DNA of 14,691 bases, taken from assembly GCA_018402095.1 (NCBI GenBank), contig JAGYJO010000018.1:1-14691 (forward strand), given 5' to 3'. The translations under genes were made by a program, and so were the position numbers. The notes under the pieces are model-generated. The model was not told the origin of the DNA. It ran no database searches and was given only the letters and a program-made list of their open reading frames with translations. Source of the DNA: a bacterium (GTDB lineage: Bacteria > Margulisbacteria > Marinamargulisbacteria > SXXA01). Shown piece by piece: positions 8,002 to 13,494 of the stretch (positions are counted from its first letter, which is position 1; every line of letters starts with the position of its first letter).

Positions 8002-10122
8002 ATGTCTGAATCTTCTGTTCAATTGATAGCCCGTGCTTATGACTTTGCAAAAGAGGCCCATGAGGGGCAAGTGCGTATGTCTGGGGAGCCTTTTGTTCAG
8101 CATCCTTTGGAAGTGGCGTATATTTTGGCGGATTTGGAGCAAGACCCTCAGACGGTATCCGCAGCGTTGTTGCATGACACTATCGAGGATAGTGGGGTTA
8201 CACCGGCACAAATGACAAAGGTGTTTGGTGCGGATATTTGCCAGTTGGTCGAAGGTGTGACCAAGTTGGGTCGTATTTCTTTTCAATCCAAAGAAGAGGA
8301 ACAGGCTGAGAATTTCCGGAAAATGTTTTTGGCGATGGCAAAAGATTTGCGCGTGGTGATCATTAAATTGGCGGATAGGCTGCACAATATGCGAACGCTC
8401 AAGTATATGTCGCCTACGAAGCAGGTGGCTATTGCGCGTGAGACCCGCGAGATTTTTTCCCCATTGGCCCATCGTTTGGGAATGTGGTCTTTGAAATGGG
8501 AATTGGAAGATTTGTCTTTTTATTATTTGCAGCATGATGAGTTTCAGCGTATCAAAAAAATGGTTGCGTCGCGTCGTGAAGAGCGTGAACAATACGTTGA
8601 TAGTCTGCTTGCGGAGCTCAAAAACTATATTGAGTCGGAATCAAAAATTGTTGCCAAAATTTCGGGTCGACCGAAGCACTTTTACAGTATTTACAAAAAA
8701 TTGACTTCTCAAAACCTGTCTTTCGATGAGTTGTATGACACCTTGGGGATTCGGATTATTGTGTCGTCTTTGCGGGAGTGTTACGAGGTTTTGGGTCTGG
8801 TTCATGCGCGATACCGTCCTTTGAGCGGGCGTTTCAAAGACTATATCGCCATGCCCAAAACAAATATGTATCAGTCTCTACATACCACCGTGATTGGTCC
8901 GGGTGGGAGTCCTGTGGAAATTCAATTGAGGACCCGCGATATGCACTCCGTTGCTGAGTCTGGAATCGCAGCGCATTGGCGGTATAAAGAAGGCGCTTCT
9001 CGTACCAACTTTGACGGGGACTTCGCCTGGCTTCGACAAATTTTGGAGTCTGAAAAAGAGCGGACAACCCCAAGTGATTTTTTGCAAAACTTGAAGTTGG
9101 ACTTGTTTATTGATGAGGTGTTTATTTTTACCCCCAAAGGGGATGTTCAGGTGCTCCAAAAAGGTGCAACGCCTTTGGACTTTGCGTATAAAATTCATAC
9201 AGAAATAGGGCATCGCACGGTTGGGGCAAAGGTGAATAGCCAGATTGTGCCATTGGGATATGTCTTGCAGAGTGGAGATCGTTTGGAGATTTTGACGACC
9301 AAGACGCCTTGTCCAAAAGTGGATTGGTTGCGATTGGTTCATAGCCGTCACGCCAAAGCCAAAATCAAGCAATGGTTCAAAAAGCAGGACCAACAGACAA
9401 CCATTGAAAAAGGGAAAGAAAAGCTAGAAAAACTGATTGTGGTTCTGGGGTATGTGCCCAAAGAGGTTTTGCAGCGTGATATGTTGGAGCGATTGCTGGG
9501 CGTGTTGAACCTTGGACGAGAAGAAGACTTGTATTTGCAATTGGCTGAAGGAGAGCTGGGTCCGCGTGCGATTGAGCATGCACTCGCGGGGCTATTGCAA
9601 AAGGTGGTTGCTGATGCAGATCATGCGTTGGCTGCGGTGGCCGTGATGAAGCGGCCGTCTCGTCCACAAAAGGGCTTGCCTGTCATGGTGATGGGAGAGT
9701 CCGGCATTATGGCCAGTTTGGCCAAGTGTTGTGGTCCCGTTGTTGGTGATGCCGTAGTGGGTTATGTGACTGTGGGTTATGGGGTGTCTGTTCACCGGGC
9801 AGATTGTCGGAATGTATTGGGTTTGCCTGTTTCGGAGCATGGGCGGTTGGTTGCTGTAGATTGGATTGCGGAGTCATCGGGCTACCTGTTTTCGGCTACG
9901 CTGCAGATAGATGCTTTTGATCGCTTGGGGATCTTGCAGGATATTATTCACAAGGTCACGGATAACAAAATTAATATTCAAGAAATCAAAACCAAAACCT
10001 ACAAAACAGGTGGTCGTATGCGGGCCACGCTTGTGGTTAATGTTACCGATAGTGTGCAGGTGCATAAGCTGCGGTCGGCGCTGACCCAAATAGACGACGT
10101 CTATGCCGTGAAACGGAATTAA
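8002..10122 (+). CDS. rel: Bifunctional (p)ppGpp synthetase/hydrolase (Rel/SpoT family)
   Basis: This enzyme makes (p)ppGpp from ATP and GDP/GTP during starvation and hydrolyses it otherwise, controlling the stringent response. The 706-aa length fits long Rel proteins. The hydrolase HD domain looks complete: H34, and LLHDTIEDS with H58-D59 and E62-D63. The synthetase domain has YDTLGIRIIV (245-254), RFKDYIAMPKTNMYQSLHT (277-295) and VEIQLRT (305-311). RFKD is the signature of bifunctional Rel/SpoT rather than synthetase-only RelA, which has an acidic version. A TGS domain follows (about 367-433), then the conserved Cys motif LAKCCGPVVGD (C576, C577) and a C-terminal ACT domain (about 630-704). 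The ATG at 8002 has no clear ribosome binding site and sits at or inside the end of recJ, so coupling is likely. It is followed four bases later by rdgB. This frame is uninterrupted, unlike both neighbours. Confidence 0.95.
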   Translation: MSESSVQLIARAYDFAKEAHEGQVRMSGEPFVQHPLEVAYILADLEQDPQTVSAALLHDTIEDSGVTPAQMTKVFGADICQLVEGVTKLGRISFQSKEEEQAENFRKMFLAMAKDLRVVIIKLADRLHNMRTLKYMSPTKQVAIARETREIFSPLAHRLGMWSLKWELEDLSFYYLQHDEFQRIKKMVASRREEREQYVDSLLAELKNYIESESKIVAKISGRPKHFYSIYKKLTSQNLSFDELYDTLGIRIIVSSLRECYEVLGLVHARYRPLSGRFKDYIAMPKTNMYQSLHTTVIGPGGSPVEIQLRTRDMHSVAESGIAAHWRYKEGASRTNFDGDFAWLRQILESEKERTTPSDFLQNLKLDLFIDEVFIFTPKGDVQVLQKGATPLDFAYKIHTEIGHRTVGAKVNSQIVPLGYVLQSGDRLEILTTKTPCPKVDWLRLVHSRHAKAKIKQWFKKQDQQTTIEKGKEKLEKLIVVLGYVPKEVLQRDMLERLLGVLNLGREEDLYLQLAEGELGPRAIEHALAGLLQKVVADADHALAAVAVMKRPSRPQKGLPVMVMGESGIMASLAKCCGPVVGDAVVGYVTVGYGVSVHRADCRNVLGLPVSEHGRLVAVDWIAESSGYLFSATLQIDAFDRLGILQDIIHKVTDNKINIQEIKTKTYKTGGRMRATLVVNVTDSVQVHKLRSALTQIDDVYAVKRN

Positions 10123-10126
10123 TCTC

Positions 10127-10739
10127 ATGGCGTCTCAATCTATGTTTAATGTGCCTATCTATGTTGTGACCTCTAATGCGGGGAAAGTACAAGAAATTCA
10201 GACGATCTTGCAGGGATATGATGTGCGAAGTGTGACGGATTTGATTGGGCCTCTTCCTGATATTGTCGAAGATGGCAATACGTTTGAGAAAATGCGCTGA
10301 AAAAGTTATGGCCTTGCCCTTGGTGCCGGGCGGGATTCTTTTGGATGACTCGGGTATCTGTGTGGCGGCTTTGGATGGACGTCCAGGGTTGTACTCTGCC
10401 CGCTATCCAGGGGTCACATCTGCGGATAAGTGTAAAAATCTTTTGGCGGAATTGGGTGACGCTGTTGACCGTCGGGCGTATTTTTATTGTGCGATTGCGA
10501 TTCGTTTTGCAGATGGATCGTCGCATGTTGTTGGGGGGCGCTTGGATGGATGTTTGGCATTGTCGGTGAGAGGGGGTCGTGGCTTTGGCTATGATCCGAT
10601 TTTTGTGCCGGATGGCGAAACAAAAACGGTGGCTGAACTGTCTGATGATGCTAAGAATTTGATGAGCCATAGGCATCATGCCTTGGCGAAAATAGTACCG
10701 TTGTTGCATGACAAGAAGGAGATCGTATCTCATGGCTAG
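10127..10739 (+). CDS. rdgB: RdgB/HAM1 family XTP/dITP diphosphatase, apparent frameshift near 10280-10305
   Basis: RdgB hydrolyses non-canonical purine triphosphates (dITP, XTP) to monophosphates, keeping them out of DNA. The N-terminal frame from ATG 10127 gives VTSNAGKVQEI and PDIVEDGNTFEK, then stops at TGA about 10298. The rest is in another frame: LLDDSGICVAALDGRPGLYSARYPG, GGRGFGYDPIFVPDGETKTVAEL and SHRHHAL, all diagnostic family motifs. Adding one A to each of two A-runs (after GAG about 10285 and after GCGCTG about 10302) restores TFEKNALKKVMALP, matching the conserved TF.eNAl.KA block, and gives a protein of 204 aa, the normal size. It lies between rel (four-base gap) and dnaB, whose start it overlaps by 8 bp. 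I read it as a real gene with two one-base sequence errors; genuine inactivation is the alternative. Confidence 0.85.
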
Positions 10740-12072
10740 AGAATTAATTCCCCCACAAAATTTGGATGCAGAACAGTCTCTTATTGGGGCTTTGATGCTT
10801 TCCAAACAGGCGATGGCTGTTGTTTTGGGGCGTGTCAAACCGGAACACTTTTATAGAGATAGTCACGGTCATATTTATAAGGCGATTTTGTCTTTGTACC
10901 AGCGTAGTGAGCCTGTGGATTTGGTGACTTTGGCCAATGAGCTGCGGAAAAATGGGGTCCTGGAAGATGTTGGTGGACGTGTGTATCTTGCGGAATTGGC
11001 GGATGCAGTCCCGACGGCGTCCAATGCTGAGCGGTATGCTGATATCGTGATGGAAAAAGCCCTGTTGCGGCGCATTATTGATATGGGTTCTGATATGGTC
11101 AAGATGGGGTTTGATGATGCGCAAGAAGCGAAGCTTGCGTTAGAGGAAGCCCAACGATCGGTTCTTGCGTTGACCAGAGAATCGATTCGTGAAGATTTTG
11201 TGCCTTTGCGAGATGTGTTGAATACTGTTTTTGATACGATGCAGTCGACGTATCAAAGCGAAGATAAGATCTTGGGTGTTCCTACAGGGTTTAAGGATTT
11301 AGATCAAATGACCTCTGGGTTTCAGGCGGGGGATTTGATTATTCTGGCCGCTAGGCCATCTATGGGTAAAACAACATTAGCGCTGAACTTGGCGGCCTAT
11401 GCGGCGTTGAACAAGCAGATGGCGGTGGCGGTGTTTAGTTGCGAGATGCCCAAGGAGCAGCTGGCGATACGGCTGTTGTGTGCTGAGGCCAAATTGGATA
11501 CCAAGCGTTTGCGGACTGCAAATTTGAAAGACCATGAATACAAAGATTTGAATCAAGCGTTTGGGCGTTTGGCAGATGCCCCTTTGTATATTGATGACAG
11601 TCCTGGCATTTCACCGTTGGAATTGCGTGCGAAAACCCGTCGTTTGCAGATGGATGCTGACGTGAAATTGATTGTAATTGATTACATGCAGTTGATGCGT
11701 TCGGGAAAATCCCGTGTGGAAAATAGATACCAAGAGATTTCAGAAATTGTTCGGGAGGTTAAAGCCTTTGCAAAAGAATCGAAGATTCCGATTATTGCGT
11801 TGTCTCAGTTGAGTCGGGACGTTGAAAAACGCCAAGACAAGCGGCCTCAGTTGAGCGATTTGCGGGAGTCTGGGGAAATTGAGCAGACGGCTGACTTGGT
11901 CATGTTTATTCATAGAGACAGTTATTATGAAAACAATTCCGAAGAAAATTCGGTTGCCAAGTTGATTATTGCGAAACAAAGAAACGGTCCTACTGGTGAT
12001 GTGGATATGATTTTCCGTCGGGATATTTCAAAGTTTATGCCTGCAGCCCCAATGCATGTCATGCCCCAGTAG
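10732..12072 (+). CDS. dnaB: Replicative DNA helicase DnaB
   Basis: DnaB is the hexameric ATP-driven 5'-3' helicase at the replication fork. The ATG at 10732 is preferred over an upstream in-frame ATG at 10708 because AAGGAG (10716-10721) sits about ten bases before it, and the product then begins ARELIPPQNLDAEQSLIGAL, a classic DnaB N-terminus. The 446-aa length is typical. The N-terminal helical domain (1-150) is followed by the linker and the RecA-like ATPase: Walker A ARPSMGKTT (207-215), FSCEMPKEQL (235-244), Walker B LIVIDYMQLM (313-322), LSQLSRDVEKR with DLRESGEIEQTAD (358-388), and KQRNGPTG (415-422) with the arginine finger. No intein is present. The gene overlaps the rdgB stop by 8 bp, so the two are coupled, and a strong terminator starts within its stop codon. 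Confidence 0.97.
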   Translation: MARELIPPQNLDAEQSLIGALMLSKQAMAVVLGRVKPEHFYRDSHGHIYKAILSLYQRSEPVDLVTLANELRKNGVLEDVGGRVYLAELADAVPTASNAERYADIVMEKALLRRIIDMGSDMVKMGFDDAQEAKLALEEAQRSVLALTRESIREDFVPLRDVLNTVFDTMQSTYQSEDKILGVPTGFKDLDQMTSGFQAGDLIILAARPSMGKTTLALNLAAYAALNKQMAVAVFSCEMPKEQLAIRLLCAEAKLDTKRLRTANLKDHEYKDLNQAFGRLADAPLYIDDSPGISPLELRAKTRRLQMDADVKLIVIDYMQLMRSGKSRVENRYQEISEIVREVKAFAKESKIPIIALSQLSRDVEKRQDKRPQLSDLRESGEIEQTADLVMFIHRDSYYENNSEENSVAKLIIAKQRNGPTGDVDMIFRRDISKFMPAAPMHVMPQ

Positions 12073-12100
12073 GGGCACACCCCCGTGTGTGCCCTATTTT
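12070..12100 (+). terminator. Rho-independent terminator after dnaB
   Basis: The left arm TAGGGGCACAC (12070-12080, including the dnaB stop codon) pairs with GTGTGCCCTA (12087-12096) with one bulged G and the six-base loop CCCCGT. TTTT follows directly. This closes the accB-to-dnaB gene run. Confidence 0.8.
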
Positions 12101-12402
12101 AGATAAATTTTTGCACAGGTGCCAGCTCAGCTTTGCAAACCATAAAAATGAGGGCTGCGCCCTTTCAGTCCCGCAGGCCACCCCTCCCCAGGGAGGGGTG
12201 GTGTCAACGCATTGAGAATTTTCGATGTTTTCATGATGGCTCCTATGGGTAAAATAGGGTTAGCATAACGAGGTCCTTAAAACCAACTTATGCAACTGTC
12301 GTAGAGGCAGCACAGATTCATCATAAAACATCAATACATGAGATTCTGTCTTCATCTGCGATACCTATTATTATCCTCGTTTAGAGGGAAGGAGCAACTA
12401 CA
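12101..12402. other. Non-coding gap between dnaB and the small-protein cluster
   Basis: I see no gene here on either strand and no tRNA-like fold. It holds a C-rich hairpin block (12151-12201, listed separately) and then AT-richer DNA leading to the gene at 12403. Possible sigma70-type promoters are weak: TTTTCA/TAAAAT (16-bp spacing, about 12229-12256) and TTCTGT/TATTAT (12344-12349 and 12366-12371, 16-bp spacing). The word ATAACGAGGT at 12265-12274 recurs at 12773-12782, where it supplies the ribosome binding site of the next gene but one. A leader of up to about 150 nt before 12403 is possible. Confidence 0.5.
12151..12201. repeat. GC-rich double-hairpin element (REP-like candidate)
   Basis: Two inverted repeats lie 14 bp apart. 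AGGGC-TGC-GCCCT occupies 12151-12163. A perfect 11-bp palindrome follows: CCACCCCTCCC (12178-12188), CA, GGGAGGGGTGG (12191-12201). No T-run follows the larger hairpin, so it is not a standard terminator. The stretch is C-rich on the + strand, against the G-rich trend of the whole window, which suggests a mobile or dispersed intergenic repeat rather than local sequence. Only one copy is visible here, so repeat status is inference. Confidence 0.5.
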
Positions 12403-12666
12403 ATGGCTGATGTTAGTTTAGATATTTCGAGTGATCGTACTGCGGCAGGTAAGGCAGCTGGTGACACCTATACCACAGAGCTAGAAACTATCCGTGATGA
12501 TTTGGATGCGGATGATGATTCTGGAACAACGTTAGGTAGCATGGTCGAAGCTCAGCTGGGTATCACTGAAGCAGAAACGCGTTACCAAGTTAGTGCTGGT
12601 ATCCCAAACAAAGTATCCAAATCCGTAGGTGCTGCGGCACAAGGTGTGAAACAGGCTGCAGGTTAA
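12403..12666 (+). CDS. Small acidic, aromatic-poor protein; possible secretion-needle or filament subunit
   Basis: I do not recognise this 87-aa family with certainty. A strong ribosome binding site (AAGGAG, eight bases before ATG) and a dedicated strong terminator suggest high, independent expression. The protein has no Phe, Trp, Cys or His and only two Tyr. It is acidic around residues 27-48 (TELETIRDDLDADDDSG) and then has a predicted helix with alternating small residues (LGSMVEAQLGITEAETRYQ, then IPNKVSKSVGAAAQGVKQ). Small size, lack of signal peptide, and a C-terminal helix with a Q...Y...K...K pattern resemble type III secretion needle proteins (YscF/MxiH/CdsF), which also polymerise through such a helix. 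The resemblance is by eye and no full motif match can be claimed. Alternatives are a secreted effector, a flagellin-like or pilin-like subunit, or a DNA-independent structural protein. It precedes two paralogous small genes and a large one of unknown function. Confidence 0.8.
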   Translation: MADVSLDISSDRTAAGKAAGDTYTTELETIRDDLDADDDSGTTLGSMVEAQLGITEAETRYQVSAGIPNKVSKSVGAAAQGVKQAAG

Positions 12667-12690
12667 TTTTTAGTAGCCAGTATTGTACTG

Positions 12691-12723
12691 CAAGGGGTCG
12701 GGTTTCCCGGCCCCTTGTTTTTT
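12691..12723 (+). terminator. Strong rho-independent terminator after the 87-aa gene
   Basis: A 12-bp stem is formed by CAAGGGGTCGGG (12691-12702) and CCCGGCCCCTTG (12706-12717), with one G-T wobble and a TTT loop. Six T's follow (12718-12723). It separates the 87-aa gene from the downstream operon, either fully or as a partial read-through point that would set unequal dosage. Confidence 0.9.
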
Positions 12724-12767
12724 CGTAAGTATAGCTACCTTAAGGTTTGGGTATAGCTACGAAAAAA
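12718..12767 (+). promoter_or_regulatory. Repeat-built element between terminator and downstream operon (possible operator or attenuator)
   Basis: Two identical 10-bp direct copies of GTATAGCTAC occur at 12729-12738 and 12751-12760, 22 bp apart start to start, close to two helical turns. They are enclosed by an exact inverted repeat: TTTTTTCGTA (12718-12727, the terminator's own T-run plus CGTA) and TACGAAAAAA (12758-12767). Direct repeats on one face of the helix suit a dimeric regulator. The inverted repeat could instead fold as a second hairpin that competes with the terminator T-run in RNA, or terminate transcription from the opposite strand. The ribosome binding site of the next gene (GAGGTGA) lies just beyond. 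Structure is seen directly; function is inferred. Confidence 0.45.
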
Positions 12768-12787
12768 CACAGATAACGAGGTGACTT

Positions 12788-13135
12788 ATGGCAGGATCGT
12801 TTCAGCAGATTGGTGGATCAACAATTGGTGTTGGTGTTTCAAACCAGATCAAAATTTTGCAAAAAGATGCGAATGTCTCTCAAAAATATAGTTTTGAATT
12901 TGGCAACTATTTGGCGCAAAAGAGTTTTTATAACGAAATGAGCCGTATTCAAAACGCGTTGGTTGCAGAAGAGCCGGTGACAGTTGGGTCTGAAGAATTG
13001 AGCTTTGAAAGTGCTGGGGATCTTTTGGCCTGGCAGCAGTATCTTCAGGGCGTGGAGTCTGCCAAGAAAACGTTGGAAGCTTTGGGTTCAAAGGGTTTGA
13101 AAGCTCAAAATGCGTCGTTGTCGTCGCATAGATAG
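12788..13135 (+). CDS. Small protein of unknown function, first of a tandem paralog pair (115 aa)
   Basis: The start is well supported: GAGGTGA lies a few bases upstream of ATG. There is no signal peptide, membrane segment or Cys. The N-terminal 30 residues are Gly/Ser/Gln-rich (GSFQQIGGSTIGVGVSNQ). A distinctive block then begins at residue 34, YSFEFGNYLAQKSFYNEMSR, followed by IQNALV, an acidic beta-like stretch (PVTVGSEELSFESAGD), and a helix (LLAWQQYLQGVESAKKTLEA). The block and order recur in the next gene, so the two arose by duplication. Eleven bases separate the stop from that gene, which implies co-transcription. I do not recognise the family. Size and position next to a needle-like protein would suit a secretion-apparatus component, chaperone or minor subunit, but nothing in the sequence proves it. 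Confidence 0.8.
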   Translation: MAGSFQQIGGSTIGVGVSNQIKILQKDANVSQKYSFEFGNYLAQKSFYNEMSRIQNALVAEEPVTVGSEELSFESAGDLLAWQQYLQGVESAKKTLEALGSKGLKAQNASLSSHR

Positions 13136-13146
13136 GGAGTTGCGTA

Positions 13147-13476
13147 ATGGCAAATGTAAACAGTAATGATCTTGCAGGGCGTTCTCTTATTTCTATGGTT
13201 AATAGAACCAAGATTAATACGATTTACGATTTTCCCTATGGCGAATATCGTGCACAGCGAACATTCTTTGATGAATTGAGTCGGGTGCAATCTTCTTTGG
13301 TGAATGACGGACAAGTTGAGTTGGAGACTGGTATTACAGCGAGTATTGATTCTACAGGGGGGCTTTTGGCGATTCAGATTTATATGGAAACGTTAGAAAC
13401 ACGTAAAGAGTCTATGAGCGGTATGTCAAAATTAGGGTTGTCGAACGAAAAGAAACTTTGGACCCTACAAAACTAA
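13147..13476 (+). CDS. Small protein of unknown function, second of a tandem paralog pair (109 aa)
   Basis: AGGGAG lies seven bases before ATG. The core starts at residue 27, YDFPYGEYRAQRTFFDELSR, followed by VQSSLV. It aligns without gaps with the same block in the preceding protein (Y.F..G.Y.AQ..F..E.SR.Q..LV). After a divergent acidic stretch the match resumes at SIDSTGGLLAIQIYME against SFESAGDLLAWQQYLQ. By eye about one third of roughly 70 aligned residues are identical. N-terminus (ANVNSNDLAGRSLISMV) and C-terminus (KKLWTLQN) differ from the paralog, hinting at different partners around a shared fold. No signal peptide, no Cys. It is followed 18 bases later by a large gene, so the three probably form one operon. 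Function unknown. Confidence 0.8.
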   Translation: MANVNSNDLAGRSLISMVNRTKINTIYDFPYGEYRAQRTFFDELSRVQSSLVNDGQVELETGITASIDSTGGLLAIQIYMETLETRKESMSGMSKLGLSNEKKLWTLQN

Positions 13477-13494
13477 GCATTAGGGGTAGTTATT

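Noticed and set aside
10275..10310. Programmed +1 frameshift in rdgB at CGC-TGA, as in release factor genes
   Set aside because: A +1 slip would read TFEKMREKV and lose the conserved Asn-Ala of the family, whereas two one-base additions restore it exactly; no upstream stimulatory element is seen.
10708..10731. Upstream ATG at 10708 as the dnaB start
   Set aside because: The extra residues MTRRRSYL are not DnaB-like and would overlay the AAGGAG ribosome binding site that serves ATG 10732.
10173..10838. 221-codon open frame on the - strand across rdgB and the dnaB start
   Set aside because: It crosses two well-identified + strand genes and shows no family features; composition is that of an antisense frame.
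12178..12201. Large GC palindrome read as a transcription terminator
   Set aside because: No T-run follows (TGTCAACG), and a proper terminator already sits directly after dnaB.
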